NCBI GenBank assembly: GCA_947488305.1
Contig: CANKZM010000003.1
Location: 1-64,000, forward strand
Direction of reading: 5' to 3'
DNA: 64,000 nt
DNA from: an uncultured Roseobacter sp.
GTDB lineage: Bacteria > Pseudomonadota > Alphaproteobacteria > Rhodobacterales > Rhodobacteraceae
The stretch's first letter is position 1, and each line of letters opens with the position of its first letter. Positions 7,884 through 17,550 of the stretch are shown here, piece by piece. The notes beneath the pieces are model-generated. The model was not told where the DNA came from. It saw nothing but the letters and a program-made list of their open reading frames with translations, and did no database searches. Made by a program: the position numbers and the translations under genes.

Positions 7884-10280
7884 TCAAACCGGTTTTGGTT
7901 TTGGCGTATCGGTTTCTTCGGATGCAGCCTGCTGGGGATCATTCACCTTTGCTTCGGCACCGGAGCGCAAAACTTCGGCGTTACGCAGCCACACATCCCG
8001 TTGCGCAAATGGAATTTCGACCCCTTCTTCGGCAAATCGCTGTGCAATTTCATGGTTAATGTCGTTCTTTACGTTCAACACCCAGTTTACATCCCGCAGG
8101 ATCGCTCTGATCTCGAAGTCCATCGAGTCTGCCCCAAAGCCAACAAACACGACATTCGGAGGCGGGTTTCTCAAGACCATTGGTTGCGCCTCCGCGATCT
8201 CACGCAGGATGCGATCAACTTTCTTTGTGTCCGTGCCATATGCAACGCCGACTGAGACAATCAGACGGCCAATCGTATTGCCACGCGTGTAGTTGGTCAC
8301 CGTGCCCGAAATCAGATCGGAGTTCGGTACAATAACATCCGTCCGGTCGAAGGTCTCAATTCGGGTGGAGCGCACTGAGATATGTTTGACGTACCCCATC
8401 TGCCCGCCGACCTCGATCCAGTCGCCTTCGGAAATCGGTCTTTCGATCAAAAGAATGATCCCGGAAACAAAGTTCGACACGATGGTCTGAAGGCCGAAAC
8501 CGATGCCTACGGACAGCGCACCGGCCACAATCGCGATGCCCGAAAGGTCCAGCCCCGCCACTGTCACCGCGATCAGAACCGCGAGAAAAATGCCCACGTA
8601 ACCGGTGCCCGCAACAAGGGCGTTCTGGCCTCCGATGTCGATGCGCGTCTTCGGAAGCACATTCTGCTTCAACGTACTTTGCAACAAGCGCGTAACTGCG
8701 TAACCAACCACGAAAACAATCACAAAGGTCAGGAAGTTTGACGGCGAAATCTGCGTCCCACCAACATCAAAACCTTCCAGAAAACGCGCCCAAAGCTCTG
8801 TCAGGTCCGTGACGCGGGCGCCCCAGATCAGCGCAGTGACCGGCAAGGCCGCCAGCACCAAAAGAAAGCCAATCAAGACCGCGATCAAACCATCTCGCGC
8901 ATCTGCCCCCTGCCCGGTTATCAAGCCGTAGACATCCGCGATGAAACGCTGCAATACAACGACAAAACCAAAAAGGATCAGTGTGACGGTCGTTGGATAG
9001 AGCAGTACATTGCCTGCTTCAGCATATCCGATGGCGGCCATCACCGGGGCCGCAAGCCCAACCCCGATCATGCAATTTCCCGCGACACCGACAACCCGCG
9101 ACAATCCTATTTTCTGATTGGAGTCGTCGCCTTCATTGTCTTCATCGTCCTGGTCCTTGCTTTTGCGCCTGAGCAGCAAGCCAAAGAAGATCAGGGTTAG
9201 CCCCATGAGAACCACGATCGGGAAGGCGACCACCGCAATGGTTTCTTCCAGCGCCCCTTCGATATCGAAGATAACCGCGATGATCCCACGAAGCACGAAC
9301 AGGACTGAAAGCACCTGCATGTAAAAGCGGGCTGTCCGGCGCTTTGGTCCGGGGAGGTAGATCAGCGGGTCGTCGTCCTGACGCCCAAACAGGCGCTCTG
9401 CCAACCAATAAAAACCAAGCAGAAAAAGACCCCAAAGAGGTAGCCAACTCAGCAGATCCTGAACGGTGGGACCCAAGACGTTCGCAAGCCGGATCGCAAA
9501 GGTGAAGATGTAGACGCCAGCAAGCGGCACGAAAATGCGAAGCAGCGAAACCAGAAACGTCCAGACGCCGGATCCACGCCCTCCGAATTGACGCATGTAT
9601 TCGACACCAGCACCCGCCCAGCCTCGACCTTTGACGATAACGAGGAAAGAGATTGCGACCAGGAAAACAACGAGGGGCAAACGATCTTGAAACCGTTCTC
9701 CTTCTCTCTGACGAGAAAGCGTGTCAGCATTTTGCTGCAGTGTTTCGAGCATGCGTCCGATGTCTTCAAACGCGGTAGGCCAATTCCGCGGATCAACCGG
9801 CGATGGGCCCAAGGCCAGCAGCTTGCGCTTCTGTCGATCTCTCAGAATACGGTCAATTTCGCTGATCAGGCCGGAAGCTTGTTGAAAAGCGGCATCGGCG
9901 ACACGCACCGGCGCTTCGAATTTTTCGAGTTCGTCCTGTAGTTCAAGCCGCTTCGCTGTGATCTCCGCAGCCTCAATGCCATCTTCTGGCACAGGACCCA
10001 AGGCGTCGATCTGTGATCTCAGATTGGCGATCCGTTCAGCATTGGCATTGCGCTGGTTGGAAAACTCATTGCGAAAGGTTGCAAGTCTTGCCCGCAACAC
10101 CTCCAGATCATCGTTTGTCGTGCCTTCGGTTGCATAAATCGATTGCTCCGCGTTTGAGACCACTTCGTCCCAAAACTGATAGACCGGATCGTTCTCGTCG
10201 CGTAACTCGGCCTGTGCGGCCGCAATCGCTCCCCAAAAAACGAAGACGATAACCAATAGAGACCGGATCGCGATTGCCAT
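7884..10280 (-). CDS. DUF3772 / MscS mechanosensitive channel
   Basis: A signal peptide (IAAAQA) precedes a periplasmic coiled-coil-rich domain of the DUF3772 type (residues about 30-190). About ten membrane segments follow, and then a C-terminal MscS core: the pore helix contains AGALSVGIGFGLQTIVSNFVSGIILLIERPISEGDWIEVG and is followed by the cytosolic beta domain. At 798 residues it belongs to the large MscS-like channels that release solutes on osmotic downshift. The ATG at 10280 overlaps the cysK stop (TGATG); a GTG one codon upstream is the alternative. A disordered acidic tail ends the protein. Confidence 0.88.
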   Translation of the reverse strand: MAIAIRSLLVIVFVFWGAIAAAQAELRDENDPVYQFWDEVVSNAEQSIYATEGTTNDDLEVLRARLATFRNEFSNQRNANAERIANLRSQIDALGPVPEDGIEAAEITAKRLELQDELEKFEAPVRVADAAFQQASGLISEIDRILRDRQKRKLLALGPSPVDPRNWPTAFEDIGRMLETLQQNADTLSRQREGERFQDRLPLVVFLVAISFLVIVKGRGWAGAGVEYMRQFGGRGSGVWTFLVSLLRIFVPLAGVYIFTFAIRLANVLGPTVQDLLSWLPLWGLFLLGFYWLAERLFGRQDDDPLIYLPGPKRRTARFYMQVLSVLFVLRGIIAVIFDIEGALEETIAVVAFPIVVLMGLTLIFFGLLLRRKSKDQDDEDNEGDDSNQKIGLSRVVGVAGNCMIGVGLAAPVMAAIGYAEAGNVLLYPTTVTLILFGFVVVLQRFIADVYGLITGQGADARDGLIAVLIGFLLVLAALPVTALIWGARVTDLTELWARFLEGFDVGGTQISPSNFLTFVIVFVVGYAVTRLLQSTLKQNVLPKTRIDIGGQNALVAGTGYVGIFLAVLIAVTVAGLDLSGIAIVAGALSVGIGFGLQTIVSNFVSGIILLIERPISEGDWIEVGGQMGYVKHISVRSTRIETFDRTDVIVPNSDLISGTVTNYTRGNTIGRLIVSVGVAYGTDTKKVDRILREIAEAQPMVLRNPPPNVVFVGFGADSMDFEIRAILRDVNWVLNVKNDINHEIAQRFAEEGVEIPFAQRDVWLRNAEVLRSGAEAKVNDPQQAASEETDTPKPKPV

Positions 10281-11311
10281 CACTCGACGTCTTCAAACAC
10301 ACCAGGAATACTTGCGGGTGCTCTGTCCATCCAATCCGGGGCAGGCAAACCCTTGCTGGTCAGGAATTCCGGGTTGAACAGTTTTGACTGGTATCGGGTA
10401 CCGAAGTCACAAAGGATGGTTATGATTGTGTGTCCCGGTCCCATGTCACGCGCCATTCTGATCGCTCCTGCAACGTTGATACCCGATGACCCCCCTAGGC
10501 AAAGACCTTCGTCCTGCAACAAGTCAAAGACAATCGGCAAAGCTTCGGAGTCAGGAATCTTGTAGCAAACATCCGGTTCAAAACCTTCGAGGTTTGCGGT
10601 GATACGCCCCTGCCCTATGCCCTCGGTAATTGAGTTACCACCGGCATCCTCACCTGTGTAGAGCTTGTAAAGTCCGGACCCTTCCGGATCGGCCAGACCC
10701 ATGCGCACCCCGCGCGGTTGTAACGCCTCGGCCACGCCCGCCAACGTCCCGCCGGACCCTACTGCGCAAATGAAACCATCTACCTTGCCGTTTGTCTGCT
10801 CCCAGATTTCAGGACCTGTAGTTTCCAGATGCGCCTGGCGGTTCGCAACATTGTCAAACTGGTTCGCCCAGATCGCACCATTGGGGTCTGACTGCGCAAG
10901 CCGCTGGGCCAACCGGCCAGAATACTTTACGTAATTATTTGAATTTGCATAAGGAACCGCTGGAACCTGAACGAGTTCGGCACCAGCCAGCCGCAACATG
11001 TCCTTCTTTTCCTGACTTTGCGTCTCCGGTATCACGATCACCGTCTTGAACCCCATGGACGCGCCCACCAGTGCAAGGCCGATACCCGTATTTCCTGCGG
11101 TACCTTCGACAATCGTGCCGCCCGGGCGCAGTTGCCCCTTGGCGATTGCATCCTTGATGATGAACAAGGCTGCTCTGTCTTTGACGGATTGGCCCGGGTT
11201 CATGAACTCGGCCTTGCCGAGGATCTCACATCCTGTCGCCTCGCTCGCCGCATTGAGACGGATCAGTGGTGTATTTCCGATGGCTTGCTCGAGATCCTGT
11301 GCGATGCGCAT
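10280..11311 (-). CDS. cysK: Cysteine synthase A
   Basis: This PLP enzyme makes cysteine from O-acetylserine and sulfide. The pyridoxal lysine lies in NPGQSVKDR (K44). EGTAGNTGIGLA is the substrate-binding loop and GSGGTLAG the phosphate-binding loop. Residues near LCLGGSSGIN contact the cofactor. At 343 residues it is slightly longer than typical CysK, with a C-terminal extension (PAPDWMDRAP...). Its stop overlaps the start of the channel gene. A GAGGG site precedes the ATG. A cystathionine beta-synthase-like specificity is the main alternative, but the motifs favour CysK. Confidence 0.88.
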   Translation of the reverse strand: MRIAQDLEQAIGNTPLIRLNAASEATGCEILGKAEFMNPGQSVKDRAALFIIKDAIAKGQLRPGGTIVEGTAGNTGIGLALVGASMGFKTVIVIPETQSQEKKDMLRLAGAELVQVPAVPYANSNNYVKYSGRLAQRLAQSDPNGAIWANQFDNVANRQAHLETTGPEIWEQTNGKVDGFICAVGSGGTLAGVAEALQPRGVRMGLADPEGSGLYKLYTGEDAGGNSITEGIGQGRITANLEGFEPDVCYKIPDSEALPIVFDLLQDEGLCLGGSSGINVAGAIRMARDMGPGHTIITILCDFGTRYQSKLFNPEFLTSKGLPAPDWMDRAPASIPGVFEDVE

Positions 11312-11409
11312 TTTACTACCCTCATCCGAATACTTGTTGCCCTACGTCTATCGGCGTGGCCACGTGACCTCAAGTCGTAGCGCGTCTGCAAGCTAAGTCA
11401 CCCTGTTTA

Positions 11410-12540
11410 TCAAGATGTGCGGGCGTCAGATGCACCCGCCGAGGCCCGCAGGCGTTGCCGATGATGCGCAAGCCAATAGGTGGCCATGACCAGAGGAGCA
11501 TTGGCAATCTGAAATGACTCACACATCTCCAACAAGTCATCGAAACTCACGATGTGGGACCGAATATCTTCGTTCTCGATCTCCAACCCGCCAGTCCCTG
11601 CTACACTGTCCGGCAGATCTGCCAACCCAACGTAAATAAAGTAAAACTCCGTCGAGTTTCCGGGCGAGCAATAAGTCTCGGCAACTGTTTCCAGGACCCC
11701 AAGCTCCAGTCCCGCTTCTTCCAATGCTTCCCGCCGCGCAGCCGCCTCGGGCGTCTCTCCCGGATCAAGCCGCCCCGCAATGGGTTCCAGTTGCCACAAG
11801 TGCTTGTCGCCACGTGCCAGCGGCCCCATGCGCATCTGTTCAACCAGCAAAACCCTGTCACGGTGCGGGTCATAGGGTAAAACCAGCGTCGCGTCTGCCG
11901 CGAGAAATACCGCGCGCAGAACTTCTTCGGTCTGGCTGCCGTCAAAACGATCATGGCGAAGGCGATATTCGTCCAAGGCAAAGTAATTCGCATAGGCGCG
12001 TTCTCTTTGTGTCACCTCTACCCTGCCCGGGAGCGTGCCGCGCCCGTGCTTGCTGTGTTGCGCATTAAGGCGCGACCATGCCCGCGCGCGGATCATCGGG
12101 AACATCCCATCCACTTCCTGGGGCGATTTCTGGCCCATGTAACCCATGACCTCTTCTGCCGCCAAAATACTGAGTGGGCCCCAATTCAATGCCCACTTTT
12201 CCAGTGACCACATGGCGCCCGGTGTCCATTGGCCCTGTTTCGGAAAGTAGGCTTGCCCACCCTGCCCATCTGACAACGAAATCGGCTTGAGGGCGTAATC
12301 AAATGCGCCCTCGTAAAAGTCTAGACGCGCCATGTCGGCAGTTGTCAGGCCCTCAACCAGGACACCATTTACTGTGGAGGCATCGTCCACCTCAATGACA
12401 GGAAAAGGGCCTTCGGCGGCTACCGAAACGGAGAATCCTGGCAGTTCAGCTGGGTTCAGGGTCAAATGACTCGTTGATCCGACCACTGCCTTGAGCAATG
12501 GGAGATGTTGCAGCGTACCAAAGAGAAAAAGCGGTTCCAT
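11410..12540 (-). CDS. GGCT-like / NUDIX hydrolase fusion
   Basis: Two domains are visible. Residues 1-140 resemble gamma-glutamylcyclotransferase / AIG2-like folds (LFLFGTLQHLPLLKAVVG at the N-terminus, ARLDFYEGAFDYALKP with the acidic residue). Residues about 190-360 are a NUDIX hydrolase of the ADP-ribose pyrophosphatase type, with a perfect Nudix box: G-x5-E-x7-REALEEAGL (GRLDPGETPEAAAR...). The NUDIX half probably hydrolyses nucleoside diphosphate sugars such as ADP-ribose; the activity of the first domain is uncertain. The gene stands between cysK and a TrgA-like gene on the same strand. Confidence 0.85.
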   Translation of the reverse strand: MEPLFLFGTLQHLPLLKAVVGSTSHLTLNPAELPGFSVSVAAEGPFPVIEVDDASTVNGVLVEGLTTADMARLDFYEGAFDYALKPISLSDGQGGQAYFPKQGQWTPGAMWSLEKWALNWGPLSILAAEEVMGYMGQKSPQEVDGMFPMIRARAWSRLNAQHSKHGRGTLPGRVEVTQRERAYANYFALDEYRLRHDRFDGSQTEEVLRAVFLAADATLVLPYDPHRDRVLLVEQMRMGPLARGDKHLWQLEPIAGRLDPGETPEAAARREALEEAGLELGVLETVAETYCSPGNSTEFYFIYVGLADLPDSVAGTGGLEIENEDIRSHIVSFDDLLEMCESFQIANAPLVMATYWLAHHRQRLRASAGASDARTS

Positions 12541-12556
12541 AACCGCCTGTTAGCGA

Positions 12557-12997
12557 TTAACGCCAAGTCCGCCAAGCGTATTCGGTCAGCAAACCAGCCG
12601 TTATGCCACCTGCTGCCAGCGTAAAGAGCACCAAAGGATCCAACATGATCAGCGCATATTCCGCCATGAACTGGAAGATCGCCGCGATCGCCGTGAAAAC
12701 ACCGTTGTACCAATTGTCCAGCGCCCGATCGAACATTTGGTAGCATGAGTGTAGGAACAACCCCCAGATCACCAAAACAAGCGCGCCGCCCAATCCGTTG
12801 TTGATAGCCGCCGTGACACCCCGACCCGCTCGCTTTCCCATCACCGTCCAACCGGTAACGATGCCAAGAATTGCATTCATATACGCAAACGCACCAAAGT
12901 CGGTGCTTTCCGGCATCAAGGGCACAATTTGCAGAGAAGCCACATAAGCGATGACTCCGATGCATATTGCGGCGATCAAACGTGCAGCGTCTGGCAT
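12557..12997 (-). CDS. trgA: TrgA-family membrane protein
   Basis: The open frame reaches 13081, but an ATG at 12997 with GAGG seven bases upstream yields a protein starting MPDAARLIAAICIGVIAYVAS, which matches the usual TrgA start. It has four hydrophobic segments, and the motif LMPESTDFGAFAYMNAILGIVTGWTVMG is typical. TrgA was named for a locus affecting tellurite resistance in Rhodobacter; its biochemistry is not known. It ends 16 bases before the GGCT-NUDIX gene and may be co-transcribed with it. Confidence 0.75.
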   Translation of the reverse strand: MPDAARLIAAICIGVIAYVASLQIVPLMPESTDFGAFAYMNAILGIVTGWTVMGKRAGRGVTAAINNGLGGALVLVIWGLFLHSCYQMFDRALDNWYNGVFTAIAAIFQFMAEYALIMLDPLVLFTLAAGGITAGLLTEYAWRTWR

Positions 12998-13120
12998 GAC
13001 AGACCTCAGTTGCTCAACAAATCCTCTCGGCTCCATCCATTGGGAGTCCGATGGGCCAACATTGCCAATCAGCCATGGCAAAAAACGGGAGCAAATACGG
13101 CGATTTCTGGACTTTTCAGT

Positions 13121-14329
13121 TCAAATTGGTCGTTTGACCGTGATCTGGGTGACATCGCAATTCGATGTCTCAAAGGCTGCAGCACATGACGTCAGGTAAT
13201 AATCCCACATCCGCTTGAACCGATCATCAAATCCCAATGCCGTCACTTGATCCCATTTTTCATTGAACGTCTCATGCCAACGCTTGAGTGTGATTGCATA
13301 GCTCTGACCAAATTCCACCGATTTTTCAAACCCCAGCCCTGCGCGATTGACCTGATCCCGCAAGGCTTTTGGACACGGAAGCATTCCACCGGGAAAAATG
13401 TACTTCTGAATAAAATCCACGTCGTTGCGATACGCATCCCAACGTTCATCCGCGACCGTGATGATCTGTAATGTCGCCGATTTTCCCGGCTTCAGACGTT
13501 CCTTCAACTTGCCGAAATAGGTTGGCCAATACTTTTCTCCGACAGCCTCAAACATCTCGATGCTCGCGATACCGTCATAGAGCCCTTTTTCATCCCGATA
13601 GTCCTGCAACTTGAAATCGACCATATGGGAAAGGCCTGCGTTTTCAATACGCTCAACAGCATACTTAAACTGTTCCTTGCTGATCGTCAGGCAAGTTACC
13701 TTCAAGCCTCGTTCCTTGGATGCATATTCAGCAAAACCACCCCAGCCGCAGCCGATCTCAAGGATATGGTCGCCGGGTTGCGCACCCATTTCATCGACCA
13801 TGAGTTTGTATTTGGCGATCTGTGCGGCTTCCAGGCTTTCCTGTCCGGTCTGAAACAACGCCGATGAGTAGGTCATCGTATCGTCCAGCCACAAGCCGTA
13901 GAAATCATTGCCAAGATCATAGTGGTGACTGATGTTTTTTCGTGCCTGAGATTTATGATTTCGCTGCAACCAGAACCTTAGACGCTCGTACATCTGGACC
14001 AGTTTTTGCCCTGGATACCCGTTGTAGACTTCGTCGTTGTCTCTGTTCACGAGGTCCATGAAGGATTGCAAGTCGGGGGTCGACCACCACCCATCCATGT
14101 AGGCTTCTGAAAAGCCGACATACCCGTCTCGAACAAGCCGCGCGAACAGATCTTCGTTATGCACCTCCAGGATCGCGACCGGCCCAGGCTTGCTGCCATT
14201 GGCCGAAAACCAGCGGCCGTCGGGAAGGAGGATATCAAGACGACCCGATTTGATCTTTTGGGCAACAGAGAAGCTTTGGGCAAAGTAGCGCGGCAAGTTA
14301 CTCTGGCCGTCGGTAGATGTCAGGATCAT
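13121..14329 (-). CDS. cfa: Cyclopropane-fatty-acid-synthase-family methyltransferase
   Basis: The 402-residue protein contains the SAM-binding motif ILEIGCGWGGFAEYA and the family signatures HYDLGNDFYGLWLDDTMTYSSALF and IEMFEAVGEKYWPTYF. Enzymes of this family transfer a methylene group from SAM to unsaturated phospholipid acyl chains, giving cyclopropane fatty acids and stress-resistant membranes; some relatives methylate other lipids. The N-terminal domain (about 1-100) is the lipid-binding part. Its neighbour upstream is a photolyase on the same strand, a pairing often seen in light- and stress-response loci. Confidence 0.88.
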   Translation of the reverse strand: MILTSTDGQSNLPRYFAQSFSVAQKIKSGRLDILLPDGRWFSANGSKPGPVAILEVHNEDLFARLVRDGYVGFSEAYMDGWWSTPDLQSFMDLVNRDNDEVYNGYPGQKLVQMYERLRFWLQRNHKSQARKNISHHYDLGNDFYGLWLDDTMTYSSALFQTGQESLEAAQIAKYKLMVDEMGAQPGDHILEIGCGWGGFAEYASKERGLKVTCLTISKEQFKYAVERIENAGLSHMVDFKLQDYRDEKGLYDGIASIEMFEAVGEKYWPTYFGKLKERLKPGKSATLQIITVADERWDAYRNDVDFIQKYIFPGGMLPCPKALRDQVNRAGLGFEKSVEFGQSYAITLKRWHETFNEKWDQVTALGFDDRFKRMWDYYLTSCAAAFETSNCDVTQITVKRPI

Positions 14330-14399
14330 TAATGGGTGCTCGTTTATTGTCAGATATTAACAGGAGGTTAAGTCACAGGTAGGGCACGGATCAAGGGTG

Positions 14400-15818
14400 T
14401 CAAAACCGTCTGTTTTCATAGGCTTCCAATGCAATGCGGCGGCCCGCATCAGCGGCCACAACCGGAGCGGGATACGCGTCTTTCGGCGACAGATGCCACG
14501 AGCGCGGAATGGCATCGAAATAGGACAATGCGGTATCCGAGGGTGCACTGCGGCCTTCGGCTATCCAACGCTTCACGTAAGCACGATCCTTGTCGAATTT
14601 GTCCAGTTGCGTCACAGGGTTGAAAACCCGGAAATAAGGCGTCGCATCCGGGCCAGAGCCCGCAGACCATTGCCAGCCCATCGCGTTGCTGGCCGGGTCC
14701 CAATCGATCAGGCAGTCCTCAAACCACGCCAATCCAATTTTCCAATGGCTGAGCAGGTGCTTTGTGAGGTAACTCGCGACAATCATCCTGCCGCGGTTAT
14801 GCATGCGGCCGGTGACGTAAAGTTCACGCATGGCCGCGTCTACAAACTGTATTCCTGTGCGCCCTTGTTTCCAGGCCAGCACATTGGGGTCGCCCTCATC
14901 CACGTTCCAGGGAAAGGCATCCCAGTCTTCCTTCCAGTTTGCCTCCAAAATGCGAGGGGTGTGATGCATCAAGTGATAAGCAAATTCGCGCCAGACCAGT
15001 TCCTTGAGGAAGGTTTCAGCCCCGCCTTCACCTTCGTGGCGCGCGCGCAATCCCGCGTGCCAGCATTGGTGAGGGCTGATCTCGCCCAAGGCGAGGTTTT
15101 CCGAAAGACCTGAAGTGCCGTCAACGGCCGGCAGGTCCCGCGTCGTGTTGTATCGGGCGACCGCATGGGAAATGAAGCTTTCCAGACGTTCTTGCGCCGC
15201 CTGTTCGCCCAAACGGACATGCGGGCGCACGACATCGGCGCCGCGATTCATCTTTACCCCCATCTGCCATGCAGAAAGCTCATCACTGGCGGGCCAGCTC
15301 TGCGGTGGCAAAAGCTTCGACGGCGCAGGCAGCGGCGCATCTACATCGCGATTCTTCACCATGTTCCAAAACGGCGTGTAGACCCGGTAGTATCCACCCG
15401 TTTTCGTCTCAACCGTCCAAGGTTCAAACATCAGATGGCCGCCGAATGACTTGGCTTCAATTCCTAGCGCCTTCAATTGGGACTTTACATCTGTGTCACG
15501 TGCAACCGACGCCGGATCATAAAGCCGCGACCAGTACACCCCGCCGGCCCCGGTCTCTTCGATAAGAGCCTTAAGAACGGTCAAAGCGTCTCCGCGTCTC
15601 AAAACAAGGCGGCTGCCGATGTCGTTCAACGAATGCGCAAAATGTTCGACGCCAAGCCCCAGACGCCATTTTGGGGCGGCGCCAAGGGCTTGCACGGTGT
15701 CGTCATGGATGAAAACGGGAATGATCGGTCGACCTGTGGCGGCTGCCGCATGCAATGCGGGATGATCGGTCAGACGCAAGTCCCGTCGAAACCAAATCAA
15801 AATCGGAGAAGTGTTCAA
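14400..15818 (-). CDS. phrB: Deoxyribodipyrimidine photolyase
   Basis: This 472-residue flavoprotein repairs UV-induced pyrimidine dimers with blue light. LIWFRRDLRLTDHPALHAA opens the antenna-binding domain. The C-terminal FAD domain contains ELVWREFAYHLMHH, WKQGRTGIQFVDAAMREL, TGRMHNRGRMIVASYLTKHL and NAMGWQWSAGSGPDATPYFRVFNP, all standard photolyase motifs, including the WxWSxG-type electron-transfer region. The start is TTG with GGGA about nine bases upstream; no ATG completes the first strand. Cryptochrome function is the alternative, but the motif set fits CPD photolyase. Confidence 0.92.
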   Translation of the reverse strand: MNTSPILIWFRRDLRLTDHPALHAAAATGRPIIPVFIHDDTVQALGAAPKWRLGLGVEHFAHSLNDIGSRLVLRRGDALTVLKALIEETGAGGVYWSRLYDPASVARDTDVKSQLKALGIEAKSFGGHLMFEPWTVETKTGGYYRVYTPFWNMVKNRDVDAPLPAPSKLLPPQSWPASDELSAWQMGVKMNRGADVVRPHVRLGEQAAQERLESFISHAVARYNTTRDLPAVDGTSGLSENLALGEISPHQCWHAGLRARHEGEGGAETFLKELVWREFAYHLMHHTPRILEANWKEDWDAFPWNVDEGDPNVLAWKQGRTGIQFVDAAMRELYVTGRMHNRGRMIVASYLTKHLLSHWKIGLAWFEDCLIDWDPASNAMGWQWSAGSGPDATPYFRVFNPVTQLDKFDKDRAYVKRWIAEGRSAPSDTALSYFDAIPRSWHLSPKDAYPAPVVAADAGRRIALEAYENRRF

Positions 15819-15885
15819 ACTCGAATTCCCAGCAGGTCGTTTTCAAGTTTACGCTTCATCACACCCATTGGATCAGCATTCGATG

Positions 15886-17109
15886 TCAAAGCACGTGATC
15901 AAGGGCCGAGATTAGTTTTTCCACCTCAGCGATGGTCGTGTAGTGCGTGAAACTCAACCTGAGCACTCCGCGCTCTTCGGAGACGCCCATTGCGGACAAG
16001 GCACGCACTGCGTAGAAGTCACCCCCCTCACACATGATGCCATGCTGCGTCAGCTCTTTTGCCACGATCGGCCCAGGACGATCGAGCGCCAACGCTACCG
16101 TCGGCGCGCGGTCCGAAGACGCCATCGGACCAAGAACCCGCACATTGTTTCGACCTGATAGCGCTTGTAGCAACGGCTTCAGAAGGCTGATTTCGTGGTC
16201 GCGCATCAGATTATGCACCGCCGCGCACTTCTTTGCCGCGGAGATCTCTCCCGTGAAGTGGTGATCATAGAGCAGATCATAGTAATCCGCGATCCCGGCG
16301 CAGGCCGCAATCTGCGCGTGGTCGGGCCCCGCTGGAGTAAATCGTTTGTAGAGCGTATCGGCATTAAAGTAATGCCCCTGATTGGGCAGCAGCTGTGCCA
16401 AAGCACGACGGACCACCATGACCCCCTGGTGCGGACCGTATGTCTTGTAGGCAGAAAAAAGATATATGTCGGGTCCAAGCGAGCCTACATCCACAAACCC
16501 GTGCGGTGCATAAGACACCCCATCTACACAAACGAACGCACCGGCCGCGTGCGCCAAGGCCGTGATCTCGATGACAGGGTTCACCTCCCCCACCACATTC
16601 GAGCAATGCGGGAAGCACACCAGCCTGACTTTCTCGTCGAGTAAATTCTCGAGATCTTGGGGATTGAGATGCCCGGTCTCCGGATCCATGCGCCATTCCC
16701 GGATTTCGAAACCCCGATCCGCCAAGCGCCGCCATGGTCCGCTATTTGCTTCATGGTCCTGGTCGGTGACAATTATCGCCTCACCCGGTTGCATCATCTG
16801 AGCAAAAGCCTGGGCCAGTACATAGGTATTCTGCGTGGTCGATGGCCCGAAACTCAATTCATCTGTACCCACCCCCAACATGGCCGACAGGCGTGTACGG
16901 GCCTCGTCCATTTCTGCACCCGCAAGCGCACTTGCCTCATAGCTTGCATAGGGTTGCACCTTCCGCTCTTTGTAAAAACGGGTCAGACGATCTATCACTT
17001 GCCGGCAGGTGTAAGATCCACCGGCATTTTCAAAGAACGCTTGCCCCTGCAAAGAGGCGCATTTAAATGCTGGAAACTGAGCGCGGACAAAGTAGATGTC
17101 GAGTGTCAT
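15886..17109 (-). CDS. Class V aminotransferase (cysteine desulfurase-like)
   Basis: The fold-type I PLP protein carries the lysine in YLFSAYKTYGPHQGV, the ring-stacking region PSTTQNTYVLAQAFAQ, TDQDHEANSGPWRRL and the aspartate strand FVCVDGVSYAPHG. It is closest to the cysteine-desulfurase-like subgroup without a mobile active-site cysteine loop of IscS type, so persulfide formation is not assured. The substrate is unknown. ATG at 17109 is preferred over an in-frame TTG at 17127; neither has a strong ribosome site. It shares its strand with the photolyase and lies 67 bases upstream of it. Confidence 0.8.
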   Translation of the reverse strand: MTLDIYFVRAQFPAFKCASLQGQAFFENAGGSYTCRQVIDRLTRFYKERKVQPYASYEASALAGAEMDEARTRLSAMLGVGTDELSFGPSTTQNTYVLAQAFAQMMQPGEAIIVTDQDHEANSGPWRRLADRGFEIREWRMDPETGHLNPQDLENLLDEKVRLVCFPHCSNVVGEVNPVIEITALAHAAGAFVCVDGVSYAPHGFVDVGSLGPDIYLFSAYKTYGPHQGVMVVRRALAQLLPNQGHYFNADTLYKRFTPAGPDHAQIAACAGIADYYDLLYDHHFTGEISAAKKCAAVHNLMRDHEISLLKPLLQALSGRNNVRVLGPMASSDRAPTVALALDRPGPIVAKELTQHGIMCEGGDFYAVRALSAMGVSEERGVLRLSFTHYTTIAEVEKLISALDHVL

Positions 17110-17230
17110 GGCGCCAAACAATCGCAATTTTCAACTCGGCACAAGGGCTGAGAGAGAAGTTGAAATGGAAGGTTTTAGGTCACTGTTCAGCAAATCGAAG
17201 ATGTAAGAAAAGTATCTTTGGTCTGAAGGC

Positions 17231-17480
17231 TATGGCCTTCTGGTCTCGTTCAAATCAAAGTCCACCAAGATCGCTTTGGTCCTCTGGGCCATACTTCTTC
17301 CGGTTTTTGCAAACGGTACAGCCAATGATTGGAACTGGGCATTGCTGCAAGGGTTCAGCGCATTCTGCGTTGCCGTTTACCATCGTCATGGTGTTGATGG
17401 CCACTTCACTGGTCAAGGCGATGTACAACGACAGTGGTCGCGCGAAAACCGACGATGGTGTGACCCAAGCATCTGACTAA
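17231..17480 (+). CDS. Possible small membrane protein, perhaps frameshifted
   Basis: The ATG-to-stop frame yields 82 residues whose last 45 (LPFTIVMVLMATSLVKAMYNDSGR...) include one good membrane helix. In the +1 neighbour frame the preceding bases encode another hydrophobic segment (KIALVLWAILLPVFANG, then NDWNWALLQGFSAFCVAV). Joined, the two would make a plausible two-helix protein, so a frameshift near 17370-17385 is possible. A terminator that works on this strand follows 22 bases after the stop, which supports a real transcript. No family is recognised. Confidence 0.3.
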
Positions 17481-17502
17481 TCTTCCGGCCGATCAAAAAG
17501 AA

Positions 17503-17530
17503 AGCAGCGCCCCGCTGGGTGCTGCTTTTT
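17503..17530. terminator. Bidirectional intrinsic terminator
   Basis: AGCAGCGCCC (17503-17512) pairs with GGGTGCTGCT (17517-17526, one G-T wobble) around a CGCT loop. T's follow on the plus strand and A's precede it, so it can end both the acuI transcript and the plus-strand ORF at 17231-17480. Confidence 0.85.
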
Positions 17531-17550
17531 AGTGTCAAAACGTTGCTGGG

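Noticed and set aside
14397-15113. 238-codon plus-strand open frame
   Set aside because: Antisense to the photolyase, which has full family motifs.
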